From the NCBI GenBank assembly GCA_009783555.1, contig WRDH01000011.1, positions 1-63,946 of the forward strand: a stretch of DNA of 63,946 nucleotides. Reading direction: 5' to 3'. Made by a program: the position numbers and the translations under genes. The notes under the pieces were generated by a model. That model was not told the origin of the DNA. It saw only the letters and a program-made list of their open reading frames with translations, and searched no databases. The first letter of the stretch is position 1, and every line of letters starts with the position of its first letter. Positions 20,789 to 29,534 of the stretch are shown here, one piece after another. This stretch comes from Oscillospiraceae bacterium (GTDB taxonomy: Bacteria > Bacillota > Clostridia > Oscillospirales > Oscillospiraceae).

Positions 20789-23173
20789 ATGGCAAAGGAA
20801 ACCAACCTTGTAATAGTAGAATCACCGGCTAAGGCAAAAACAATAGGTAAGTACCTTGGAGCTAATTATAAAGTTACATCGTCAATGGGGCATTTAAGGG
20901 ATTTGCCTAAAAGCACTCTGGGTGTTGATGTGGATAACGGCTTTACTCCTGATTATCAGCCGGTTAAAGCACGCGAGAGTATAATTAAGGAATTGAGGGC
21001 TGCGACGAAGGGCTGCTCGAGGGTATATCTTGCGACCGACCCTGACCGTGAAGGTGAGGCGATATCATGGCACTTAAAGGAATTGCTTAAGTTAACGGAC
21101 GACCGGGTATTTAGGGTTACATTTAATGAAATCACACAAAAAGTCGTTAAAGCAAGTATCGAAAATCCGCGTCCGATAAATATGGATTTGGTTGATGCTC
21201 AACAGGCGAGAAGAATTCTTGACCGCATTGTCGGATATAAACTCAGCCCGTTGCTCTGGAAAAAAATAAAACGCGGACTTTCAGCCGGAAGAGTGCAATC
21301 CGTGGCATCGAGGATGGTGGTAGACAGAGAAAATGAAATCCGCGATTTTATTCCCGAGGAATACTGGTTGCTAAGTGTAGAACTGTCCAACTTTGACAAG
21401 TCAAAAGTAGAAAAGTCTAAAGAAAATAAGACGGGTCGGTTTATTGCGGCATTTTATGGAGATACGAATAAGAAAATTGAACTAAAGAATGAAAAGGAAG
21501 TAAAAACTGTTGTAAACGCTATACGTTCGGATGCGTTTGAGGTTCACTCGGTAAAACGAACGAACAAAAAACGTTCCGCATCCCCGCCCTTTATTACATC
21601 AACCCTGCAGCAGGAAGCCTCACGCCGGTTAGGTATGGCACCCAGAAGAGCTATGTCAATTGCGCAGCAGTTATATGAAGGTGTTGATATAAAGGAACAG
21701 GGAACAGTCGGTTTAATCACATACATGAGAACGGATTCACTTAGAATCTCAGACGAAGCAATGACAGACGCGAAGAAATTTGTGACATCTGCTTATGGGA
21801 AAGAATACTATCCGGAAACACCAAACCGCTATAAATCAAAAGGTAATGCACAGGATGCCCATGAAGCAATACGCCCGAGCAGCGTGTTCTTAACGCCCGA
21901 AAGTATCCGGAGCAGCCTTTCAAGCGACCAATACAGGCTTTACCGTATGATTTGGAGCCGTTTTGTTGCCAGTCAAATGGCACAGGCTGTATATGACAGT
22001 GTAACTGTAGATGTAATATCGGCAGGATATATTTTCCGTGCAAGCAGTTCCGTAATCTTATTTGCCGGATTTACTGCTGTTTTTGATGATCATCGTGATG
22101 ATGATAAAGAAGGTATGGAGCCGACATTGCCTGATTTAAAAGAAAAAGACCCGCTTAATCTTGACAATGTAAACGAAGAGCAGAAATTTACCCAGCCTGC
22201 ATCAAGATATACGGAGGCGACACTTATCAGAGCAATGGAAGAATCAGGTATCGGCAGACCGAGTACATATGCACCGACTATATCAACAATAATGGATCGT
22301 GAGTATGTCGTTAAGGAAGGAAAATTCCTCCGCCCGACTCCGCTTGGCGAGGTAGTCGTCAATCTTATGAAAGAGCGGTTTTCTGACATAGTTGACTTAA
22401 AATTTACGGCTCGTATGGAAGAGCAACTGGACAATGTAGAAAAAGGAAACGATGACTGGCAGCATGTTCTCAGCAGCTTTTATGAAGGGTTTAATAAAAC
22501 CCTTGAGGACGCGGAAACAGCTCTTGAAGGTGAACGAATAAAAATTCCTGATGAACTATCCGATGAAATGTGCGATTTATGCGGGCGTCAGATGGTGATA
22601 AAATCAGGCAGGTTCGGAAGATTTTTGGCTTGTCCCGGATATCCCGAATGCAGCTTTACTAAGCCGCTTGTTATTGAAATGCCGGGTAAATGCCCGAAGT
22701 GCGGCTTGCGTATTCTAAAGAGAACCTCAAAAAACGGTTACACATACTATGCTTGCGAGCATTTAAAAGAATGCGGTTTTATAACGTGGGATGTTCCGGT
22801 AGCAGACAACTGTCCCGAATGCGGTCAAACTATGTTCAAAGCATCGGGAAGAGGTGCGAAAAAGCCGTTTTGTATAAATGAAAACTGTAAAAACTTTCTG
22901 CCTGAGGATAAACGCGGTTATAAGAGAAAACCCAAGACCGGGGATGATAAATCATCCGCCGAAGAAGGCGGAAATAAACCGGCTGTGAAAAAAACAACGA
23001 AAACGCCAACAAAGAGAAAGACAACAAAAAAAACTACAACAAGAAAAGCGGCAAGTAAGACAAAGGCAGCATCAAAGACAACGACAAAATCAGCACCAAA
23101 AACAGCATCTAAAACCACTGCAAAAACATCAACAAAAGCAAAAGCAACCGATAAAGACACAACAGAAAAATGA
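20789..23173 (+). CDS. topA: DNA topoisomerase I
   Basis: Type IA topoisomerase, 794 residues, relaxing negative supercoils. The Toprim domain has IVESPAKAKTIGKYLG and ATDPDREGEAISWHL. The active-site Tyr is in GLITYMRTDS (near residue 315). Three C-terminal zinc ribbons follow (CDLCG..., CPKCG..., CPECG...; about 590-720). The tail from about 725 is very rich in Lys, Thr and Ala, a disordered DNA-binding extension longer than in many relatives. It overlaps trmFO by 4 bp (ATGA). Confidence 0.96.
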   Translation: MAKETNLVIVESPAKAKTIGKYLGANYKVTSSMGHLRDLPKSTLGVDVDNGFTPDYQPVKARESIIKELRAATKGCSRVYLATDPDREGEAISWHLKELLKLTDDRVFRVTFNEITQKVVKASIENPRPINMDLVDAQQARRILDRIVGYKLSPLLWKKIKRGLSAGRVQSVASRMVVDRENEIRDFIPEEYWLLSVELSNFDKSKVEKSKENKTGRFIAAFYGDTNKKIELKNEKEVKTVVNAIRSDAFEVHSVKRTNKKRSASPPFITSTLQQEASRRLGMAPRRAMSIAQQLYEGVDIKEQGTVGLITYMRTDSLRISDEAMTDAKKFVTSAYGKEYYPETPNRYKSKGNAQDAHEAIRPSSVFLTPESIRSSLSSDQYRLYRMIWSRFVASQMAQAVYDSVTVDVISAGYIFRASSSVILFAGFTAVFDDHRDDDKEGMEPTLPDLKEKDPLNLDNVNEEQKFTQPASRYTEATLIRAMEESGIGRPSTYAPTISTIMDREYVVKEGKFLRPTPLGEVVVNLMKERFSDIVDLKFTARMEEQLDNVEKGNDDWQHVLSSFYEGFNKTLEDAETALEGERIKIPDELSDEMCDLCGRQMVIKSGRFGRFLACPGYPECSFTKPLVIEMPGKCPKCGLRILKRTSKNGYTYYACEHLKECGFITWDVPVADNCPECGQTMFKASGRGAKKPFCINENCKNFLPEDKRGYKRKPKTGDDKSSAEEGGNKPAVKKTTKTPTKRKTTKKTTTRKAASKTKAASKTTTKSAPKTASKTTAKTSTKAKATDKDTTEK

Positions 23174-24543
23174 GCAAGACAGTCAAAGTTATCGGTGCTG
23201 GTCTTGCAGGCTGTGAAGCCGCCTGGCAGCTTGCCGAAAAAGGAATAAGTGTTGAACTCTATGAGATGAAACCGGAGTTTAAATCTCTTGCACATGTCTC
23301 AAACGATTTCGCGGAACTCGTTTGTTCAAACTCCTTCAGGGGTAATGATCTTGCAAACGCGGTTGGCTTGCTGAAAGAAGAAATGCGCAGATTAGGAAGC
23401 TTGATAATACAGGCTGCTGACAAGACAAAAATACCGGCAGGCGGTGCGCTTGCTGTTGACAGAGAGTTATTTGCAAGATATGTCACAAAAAAAGTAAAAA
23501 GCCACCCTCTAATTAATGTAATAGAAGAAAACGTATCCTGCATCCCGGAGGGAAATGTTGTCATTGCAACAGGACCATTAACATCCGATAATCTTATTGA
23601 AAAGATCATAGAATTAATGCCGGAGAAAGAGATGCTTAATTTCTATGATTCCGCAGCTCCGATTGTGACTGTTGAAAGCATCGATATGAACAATTCGTAT
23701 TTCGCATCGAGATATGATAAGGGTGACGCCGACTATATAAACTGTCCGTTGGATAAAGAATCGTATCTTGCGTTTCATAAGGCATTAATATCAGCAGAAA
23801 CTGCTCCCGTTCACGGGTTTGAAGATAAATTCGTTTTTGAGGGTTGTATACCGATAGAAGTGATGGCAAAACGAGGCGAAGATACAATCCGCTACGGTCC
23901 TCTGAAACCTATTGGCTTGCGTGACCCGGTAACAGGAAAAGAACCCTATGCAGTAGTTCAACTTCGAAAGGATAACGCAGAGGGGTCTTTGTATAATATA
24001 GTGGGTTTCCAAACTCACTTAAAGTTTGGTGAACAGAAAAGAGTGTTAGGCATGATACCCGCTCTTAAAAACGCAGATATTGTCCGCTTTGGAGTTATGC
24101 ATAAAAATACCTACATCGATTCTCCTAAATTACTCGACAGGTATTATCGCTTAAAGCACTTAGAGCGCATTAGGTTTGCAGGTCAAATAACAGGTGTGGA
24201 GGGATATGTAGAATCTGCGGCATCGGGTCTTTTAACAGGCTTGGAATTATCGCAAGAGCTTCATGGTCTTTCTCCGTTCGATTTCCCGCAAGAAACCGCA
24301 ATAGGTGCTCTGGCATTGTATGTATCGGAAGGTTCGATTGCGAACTTTCAACCTATGAATATAAACTTCGGAATAATCGCACCGCTAGGTTACAAGGTAA
24401 AAGGAAAAAGAGAGAAAAACCTCGCCATATCCGAAAGAGCACTTGGTATTTTAGATAGCTATGTAGACGGTATGGAAATTATTATCCCGCGTCATTGCGA
24501 ACCGTCCGCAGACGGTGTGGCAATCCACATAGTAAAGATATAA
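23170..24543 (+). CDS. trmFO: Methylenetetrahydrofolate-tRNA (uracil-5-)-methyltransferase TrmFO
   Basis: 457 residues. It makes 5-methyluridine at position 54 of tRNA using methylene-tetrahydrofolate and FAD. The N-terminal FAD-binding motif is VIGAGLAGCEAAWQLA; LVCSNSFRGNDLANAVGLLKEE, GQITGVEGYVESAASG and PMNINFGII are family signatures. The conserved part ends near residue 437 (RALGILDSYV). The last 20 residues, including RHCEPSADGVAIH, are encoded by a copy of the palindromic repeat at 24490-24529, so the normal C-terminus has been replaced or extended. ATGA overlap with topA. Confidence 0.95.
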   Translation: MSKTVKVIGAGLAGCEAAWQLAEKGISVELYEMKPEFKSLAHVSNDFAELVCSNSFRGNDLANAVGLLKEEMRRLGSLIIQAADKTKIPAGGALAVDRELFARYVTKKVKSHPLINVIEENVSCIPEGNVVIATGPLTSDNLIEKIIELMPEKEMLNFYDSAAPIVTVESIDMNNSYFASRYDKGDADYINCPLDKESYLAFHKALISAETAPVHGFEDKFVFEGCIPIEVMAKRGEDTIRYGPLKPIGLRDPVTGKEPYAVVQLRKDNAEGSLYNIVGFQTHLKFGEQKRVLGMIPALKNADIVRFGVMHKNTYIDSPKLLDRYYRLKHLERIRFAGQITGVEGYVESAASGLLTGLELSQELHGLSPFDFPQETAIGALALYVSEGSIANFQPMNINFGIIAPLGYKVKGKREKNLAISERALGILDSYVDGMEIIIPRHCEPSADGVAIHIVKI

Positions 24544-24612
24544 TAATCATTGTTTTGCGCATTTGCACAAAGACATGGATCGCCACGTCACTATGCTCCT
24601 CGCGATGACAGG
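24490..24612. repeat. Composite REP-like element (two inverted hairpin units) at the trmFO 3' end
   Basis: Unit 1 (24490-24529) is identical over 40 bp to the repeat at 29130-29169. Unit 2 (about 24575-24612) is a diverged, inverted unit (GGATCGCCACGTC ... CTCCTCGCGATGACA). The spacer contains GCATTTGCACAAAG. The same two units and spacer motif occur in the opposite orientation at 40386-40506. Unit 1 overlaps the trmFO coding end. Confidence 0.85.
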
Positions 24613-24646
24613 TGTGACCGGTAAGTTTGAAAGGAACAGTAAGCTT

Positions 24647-25675
24647 ATGAATATAATCGTAGATGCAATGGGCGGGGATAATGCTCCCGATGAGATTGTT
24701 ATAGGTTCTATAAACGCAGTTAAAGAAAATGATGTTGAGGTAAAGCTTGTCGGCAGGGGAGAAGATATTTTACGTGTCTTTGAGCGTCTTGGTTATAAGG
24801 ACCTGCCAAGCGGTATCAAAATTGTAAATGCGACTGAGGTTATTGATATTGAAGAAGATCCCGCAACATCGATCCGTACAAAAAAGGATTCGTCACTAAC
24901 AGTCGGACTAACACTGTTGCGGGATGACAGGGGTGACGGTTTTGTTTCTGCCGGGAGTACAGGGGCATTACTTTCAGGAGCTACTCTAATTGTCAAGCGT
25001 GTACGCGGAATCAGACGTGCTGCGCTTGCGCCTTTTATTCCCAACTCGGAAAATGGCTTTATCCTTATTGATTGCGGTGCAAATGCGGAATGTACACCTG
25101 AGTATCTGTTGCAATTTGCGTATATGGGGTCGTTTTATGCCGAGGATGTGTTAAATATAAAGTCACCGAGAGTAGGACTGCTCAGTAATGGTTCAGAGAG
25201 CACAAAGGGTACAGCATTACAACACGAAACCTATGAGCTTCTTCAAAATGCCGAGTTAAACTTCATTGGCAATGTGGAATCTAAGGATGCAATGAAAGGC
25301 GCATGTGATGTCATCGTGTGTGACGGATTTTCCGGCAATATCTTTCTTAAGGCGATTGAAGGGACCGCATCATTGATTCTTTCGGAGCTTAAGAGTGTAT
25401 TTTACAGCAATACACTGACAAAACTGTCAGCTCTGATGGTTAAGAAGCAATTGACCGGACTGAAAAATAAAATGAACCCCGATACTGTAGGCGGAACAGC
25501 TCTTTTGGGAATATCCAAACCGGTCATTAAAGCACACGGCTCGTCAAATGCAAAAGCCATACAAAATGCCATACTTCAAGCCAAGAGAGCGGCTGAAACG
25601 AATATAGCCAAACGTTTTGCGGATAATATAGAGCGTATGAAAGTTTCTATTGACAAAACTGCGGATGAGTCTTAG
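24647..25675 (+). CDS. plsX: Phosphate acyltransferase PlsX
   Basis: 342 residues from the ATG at 24647 (MNIIVDAMGGDNAPDEIV), preceded by GAAAGGAAC; an upstream in-frame ATG at 24563 would translate part of the repeat. PlsX turns acyl-ACP into acyl-phosphate, the first step of phospholipid synthesis in Gram-positive bacteria. DAMGGDNAP, GFVSAGSTGALLSGA, LIDCGANAEC and VCDGFSGNIFLKAIEG are typical family blocks. acpP and rnc follow, the conserved plsX-acpP-rnc cluster, although the fab genes are absent here. Confidence 0.96.
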   Translation: MNIIVDAMGGDNAPDEIVIGSINAVKENDVEVKLVGRGEDILRVFERLGYKDLPSGIKIVNATEVIDIEEDPATSIRTKKDSSLTVGLTLLRDDRGDGFVSAGSTGALLSGATLIVKRVRGIRRAALAPFIPNSENGFILIDCGANAECTPEYLLQFAYMGSFYAEDVLNIKSPRVGLLSNGSESTKGTALQHETYELLQNAELNFIGNVESKDAMKGACDVIVCDGFSGNIFLKAIEGTASLILSELKSVFYSNTLTKLSALMVKKQLTGLKNKMNPDTVGGTALLGISKPVIKAHGSSNAKAIQNAILQAKRAAETNIAKRFADNIERMKVSIDKTADES

Positions 25676-25742
25676 AATTTTCGTAAGAGGGGTATTAATG
25701 TAATTTTGTGCCGTTTCAAACGAAAGGAGAGTGATCTCGAGC

Positions 25743-25976
25743 ATGATTTTCGAGAGGCTGTGCGCTATCCTGGCGGAGCAGTTTTCGATAAACGAGAACT
25801 CAATAACTATGGACACTACCTTTATTGACGATCTTGGCGTAGATTCACTTGATGTTGTTGAACTTACTATGGCAATAGAAGAAGCATTCGATGTACCGGA
25901 ATTTGATGATGAACTGATAGCCGAACTGGTTACAGTCGGTGACCTGTACCAATTTCTTTCCGCAACCTGTGATTAA
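25743..25976 (+). CDS. acpP: Acyl carrier protein
   Basis: 77 residues from the ATG at 25743, 12 bases after AAAGGAGA; a GTG at 25731 would sit directly on the ribosome site. The phosphopantetheine attachment Ser is in LGVDSLDVVEL (residue 38). It is small and acidic with four predicted helices. It carries growing acyl chains for fatty-acid and phospholipid synthesis and is the donor for PlsX next door. Confidence 0.95.
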   Translation: MIFERLCAILAEQFSINENSITMDTTFIDDLGVDSLDVVELTMAIEEAFDVPEFDDELIAELVTVGDLYQFLSATCD

Positions 25977-26011
25977 ACTGCCTTTCATCAGCACTTAGTA
26001 AGGAGAGGTAG

Positions 26012-26716
26012 ATGGACGAGCTAAATACAGAAGAACTTCAAAAAAAGCTGGGTTACGTTTTTAATGATCAAAATTTGCTAATCAAGTCTCTGACTCATAG
26101 CTCCTACGCAAACGAGGGAGCAAACAAACATTCGGAAAGTAATGAAAGACTGGAATTCCTTGGTGATTCACTATTGGGAATGTCTGTTGCGCTTTTGATA
26201 TATAAGAGTAAGCCCGAGCTGTCGGAAGGACAAATGACAAAGCTGCGGGCTCAACTTGTATGTGAAAAGAGTCTGGCAGCACTGGCTCTGCAACTGGACT
26301 TGGGTGAGTATTTATTGCTTGGACGCGGAGAACAAAGCGGTGGAGGGCGCAGCCGTCCTTCAATACTCGCGGATGCCCTTGAAGCAGTTATAGCTGCGGT
26401 ATACTTAGATGGCGGATATGAACCGGTCGAAAATCTGATAGCCTCATTTTTCTCTGCCCGGATAAATGCACCTATAAAAAGTGTTACAGACTTTAAGACA
26501 CAACTTCAGGAAATGATACAGTGTAAATCAGGACAGACACTTGCTTACGAACTTAAGGATGTACAAGGACCGGATCATCAGAAATTATTTACTGTTGAGG
26601 TAAAGCGAAATGGAAAAACAATCGGAACCGGAACAGGAAAAAGCAAAAAAAATGCCGAGCAGGAAGCGGCTAAAGCTGCTGTAGATACAATAAATAAAGA
26701 AAGGCATGGTCATTAA
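26012..26716 (+). CDS. rnc: Ribonuclease III
   Basis: 234 residues. The catalytic domain carries the signature NERLEFLGDSLLG (near residue 44) and the second acidic cluster LADALEAVIAAVYLDGG. The double-stranded-RNA-binding domain occupies the last 70 residues (TGKSKKNAEQEAAKAA). It processes rRNA precursors and structured RNAs. The start follows AGGAGAGGTAG. Normally smc and ftsY follow rnc in Bacillota; here a GH94 gene begins almost at once, marking the entry into the sugar region. Confidence 0.95.
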   Translation: MDELNTEELQKKLGYVFNDQNLLIKSLTHSSYANEGANKHSESNERLEFLGDSLLGMSVALLIYKSKPELSEGQMTKLRAQLVCEKSLAALALQLDLGEYLLLGRGEQSGGGRSRPSILADALEAVIAAVYLDGGYEPVENLIASFFSARINAPIKSVTDFKTQLQEMIQCKSGQTLAYELKDVQGPDHQKLFTVEVKRNGKTIGTGTGKSKKNAEQEAAKAAVDTINKERHGH

Positions 26717-26720
26717 AATT

Positions 26721-29117
26721 ATGCAATACGGGTATTTTGATGAAAAAAACAAAGAATATGTAATAACAAATCCGGCGACGCCGGCGGCTTGGGCGAATTA
26801 TCTTGGTTCACCCGAATACGGTGCGATTATTTCAAACAATGCAGGGGGATACAGCTTTGTAAAGTCCGGAGCAAAGGGCAGGATAATCCGCTACCGCTTT
26901 AATTCTGTAACGGCAGATCAACCCGGCAGATATATTTACTTGCGCGATGCGTCCGATGGTGATTTCTGGTCAGCCTCATGGATGCCCGTAGGCAAACCTC
27001 AAGAAAAGTATAGCTCCGAATGCCGTCACGGAACGGCATATACAAGCATTTCCTCGAACTACAAGGATATAGAGACGGAAACGATGTATTATGTACCTCT
27101 GGGAACGACCCATGAAGTCTGGCGGCTGCGGGTTACAAATAAGGGAAGCACAAAGAGGAAGCTGTCTGTCACAGGGTATGTGGAGTTTACAAATGATCCT
27201 AATTATGAGCAGGATCAGGTAAATCTGCAATACACTTTATTTATAAGCCGCACATACTTTCGCGGAAATTATATCCTGCAAAGGTTTAATGATAATTTTG
27301 AAGATCCGGACAAAGAGCGGATTTTTGCCGTTTGCGGTGTACCTGTTACTGCTTATTGCGGGGATAGAGATAAGTTCGTCGGTAACTATCGCAGCTATTC
27401 AAACCCTGCCGGAATATCCGACGGTCTGAAAAACGATTTGAACTATTGCGGAAATTCATGCGGAGCACTGCAAAGCGACATTGAGCTTGCACCGGGTGAA
27501 ACAAAGGAAATGATATACATTCTGGGGAAAAAGCCGGATTCGGACGCAGCAGCTCTACTTGCGGATTATCAGCAAAACGGACGGGTAGACCGTGAATTGA
27601 ATGAATTAAAAGATTACTGGCACAGCAAGCTGAATAATCTGCAAGTCAAAACCCCCGATGATAAGTTTAACAATATGGTAAACGTATGGAACGCTTACCA
27701 GTGCTTTATAACATTCATCTGGTCACGCGCGGCATCATTCCAATACTGCGGTCTTCGTAACGGTTTCGGGTATCGTGATACTGTACAAGACATACAAGGG
27801 ATAATCCATCTTGCGCCTGAAATGGCAAGAAAGCAAATAATCTTTATGCTCTCGGCACAGGTTTCAAACGGAGCAGGCTTACCGCTGGTTAAATACAATC
27901 ACAAAGCGGGAGCAGAAGACACACCGGATGATGAATCCTACGGAAAAGAGACAGGACATCCGAGTTATCGCGCTGATGATGCGTTGTGGCTGTTTCCGAC
28001 AGTAAAGAAATACATTGATGAATCAGGAGAAATCTCCTTCCTCGATTTCGAAATTCTCTTTGCCGATGTAGATGAAAAAGCGACTGTGTATGAGCATCTG
28101 AAGCGGGCTGTTCAATTCTCCCTGAATAACCTCGGAGCGCATGGCATGCCTGCAGGACTGCATGCTGACTGGAACGACTGCTTGCGTCTCGGGAAAAAAG
28201 GGGAGTCAACGTTTGTGCTGTTCCAATTCATATATGCTCTTCGTATTTTAAAGGAATACGCAACATTTAAAAATGACACCCAATATGTAAGCTGGTTGGA
28301 TGAAACACTCGCGGAAATCATTGGAAAAACAGACAAGCTCTGTTGGAATGAAGACAGATGGATTAGAGGATTTACGGAAGATGGTGTCACGATAGGCAAA
28401 CAGGGCGACCCCGAAGCTTCAATGTGGTTGAATCCGCAATCATGGGGAGTCATTTCCGGAGTATCGCAAGAGGCTTCAAATGAGAACAGGGGTACTGTTT
28501 CAATGGATTCTGTATACCGCGAGTTAAACACCCCTCACGGAACGATGTTGATGTACCCGCCGTACAAAGACCACGCTTTTAATGGCGCATTGGCTGTATG
28601 CTTTAACAAAGGCGTTAAAGAAAACTCAGGAATTTTCTGCCACTCACAAGGCTGGGCTATACTTGCCGAGGCTCTCTTAGGTCGCGGTGAAAGGGCATAT
28701 GAGTACTTAAAAGAAATGTGCCCGGCATATATGAACGAGGATGCGGACACACGTGTAATAGAACCCTACGCACACGGCCAAACAATAGAAGCAAAAGACA
28801 GCCCCTTTGCAGGCAGAGCCCACGTCCACTGGCTGACAGGAGCTGCAACAACGGTTATGGTAGCAATGGTAGAAGGAATTCTTGGTCTGAAGCCAACACC
28901 AACAGGCATAGAAATAGCTCCATCAATTCCAAGCGACTGGAAAAAATGGAGCATGAAGAAAAAACTACGCGGAAAAGTGCTGAATATAGAGGTATTGAAT
29001 CCGAATGGCTATCAAAGCGGTGTGAAATCCGTGACAGTAAACGGGGTAAAGTTGGATGGTAGTTTTATTTCGGATGAGTTGCTGAAGGATAATAATGATG
29101 TTTTGATTGAAATGTGA
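26721..29117 (+). CDS. GH94 family disaccharide phosphorylase, substrate uncertain
   Basis: 798 residues from the ATG at 26721 (MQYGYFDEKNKEYV), the family N-terminus, 4 bp after the rnc stop; an ATG at 26706 is possible. GH94 enzymes split beta-linked disaccharides with phosphate, giving a sugar 1-phosphate. The catalytic Asp is in GLHADWNDCLRLG (near residue 485). The N-terminal beta-sandwich, (alpha/alpha)6 barrel and C-terminal domain are complete. Features such as NNAGGYSF, the Tyr-Ile-Tyr-Leu-Arg-Asp stretch and ANNAGG-side differences look closer to the chitobiose or cellobionate phosphorylase side than to the cellobiose phosphorylase at 42534. There is no signal peptide, so it is cytoplasmic. 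Confidence 0.85.
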   Translation: MQYGYFDEKNKEYVITNPATPAAWANYLGSPEYGAIISNNAGGYSFVKSGAKGRIIRYRFNSVTADQPGRYIYLRDASDGDFWSASWMPVGKPQEKYSSECRHGTAYTSISSNYKDIETETMYYVPLGTTHEVWRLRVTNKGSTKRKLSVTGYVEFTNDPNYEQDQVNLQYTLFISRTYFRGNYILQRFNDNFEDPDKERIFAVCGVPVTAYCGDRDKFVGNYRSYSNPAGISDGLKNDLNYCGNSCGALQSDIELAPGETKEMIYILGKKPDSDAAALLADYQQNGRVDRELNELKDYWHSKLNNLQVKTPDDKFNNMVNVWNAYQCFITFIWSRAASFQYCGLRNGFGYRDTVQDIQGIIHLAPEMARKQIIFMLSAQVSNGAGLPLVKYNHKAGAEDTPDDESYGKETGHPSYRADDALWLFPTVKKYIDESGEISFLDFEILFADVDEKATVYEHLKRAVQFSLNNLGAHGMPAGLHADWNDCLRLGKKGESTFVLFQFIYALRILKEYATFKNDTQYVSWLDETLAEIIGKTDKLCWNEDRWIRGFTEDGVTIGKQGDPEASMWLNPQSWGVISGVSQEASNENRGTVSMDSVYRELNTPHGTMLMYPPYKDHAFNGALAVCFNKGVKENSGIFCHSQGWAILAEALLGRGERAYEYLKEMCPAYMNEDADTRVIEPYAHGQTIEAKDSPFAGRAHVHWLTGAATTVMVAMVEGILGLKPTPTGIEIAPSIPSDWKKWSMKKKLRGKVLNIEVLNPNGYQSGVKSVTVNGVKLDGSFISDELLKDNNDVLIEM

Positions 29118-29129
29118 GATTATAGTCTC

Positions 29130-29529
29130 CGTCATTGCGAACCGTCCGCAGACGGTGTGGCAATCCACACCATTGTATACGTTCTTATCTAAAATAAAGA
29201 ATCATATAAATCCAACCATTCAGGATTTTCAATTTCTATTAAATCCAGTTTTTTCCTTCTTGATCCGCTTTTGATTTGTTTTTCCCGTTCGATAGCTGAT
29301 GTAATGCTTGAGTGAGCTTCGTAGTATCCTAGCTTATCCACTCCATATGTACTTGTAAATCCGTCCGCAAGCTTATGTTTATGTTCATACATACGCTTTG
29401 TTAAGTTTGAAGTAACACCGGTGTAAAGTGTTCCCTTACGTTTGTTGAACAGTATGTAAACATATCCTTGTTTTTTCATAATACTCCTTTGTGGATTGCC
29501 GCGCCGTCTTTGACGGCTCGCAATGACGG
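29130..29529. mobile_element. Candidate GIY-YIG element: nuclease gene bracketed by 40-bp inverted hairpin repeats
   Basis: Left repeat 29130-29169 and right repeat 29490-29529 are inverted copies of one 40-bp unit, differing at about 8 positions. Each unit can itself fold (ATTGC and CCGTC pair with GACGG and GCAAT). Between them lies only the small nuclease gene on the minus strand, whose ribosome site AAAGGAG abuts the inner edge of the right repeat. Units of this family without the gene occur at several other places in the window. The mobile nature is inferred. Confidence 0.6.
29189..29479 (-). CDS. Small GIY-YIG domain nuclease (UPF0213/YhbQ-like)
   Basis: 96 residues, a single GIY-YIG domain with nothing else. 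YVYIL and LYTGVT are the two halves of the name motif; the catalytic Arg is in LTKRMYEHK and the metal-binding Glu in AIEREKQIK. The C-terminal KKLDLIEIENPEW is typical of this small family. Its role is not known; relatives cut or nick DNA. The gene lies between inverted copies of a dispersed hairpin repeat, opposite in direction to the GH94 gene upstream, with AAAGGAG five bases before the ATG. Confidence 0.88.
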   Translation of the reverse strand: MKKQGYVYILFNKRKGTLYTGVTSNLTKRMYEHKHKLADGFTSTYGVDKLGYYEAHSSITSAIEREKQIKSGSRRKKLDLIEIENPEWLDLYDSLF

Positions 29530-29534
29530 TGAGC

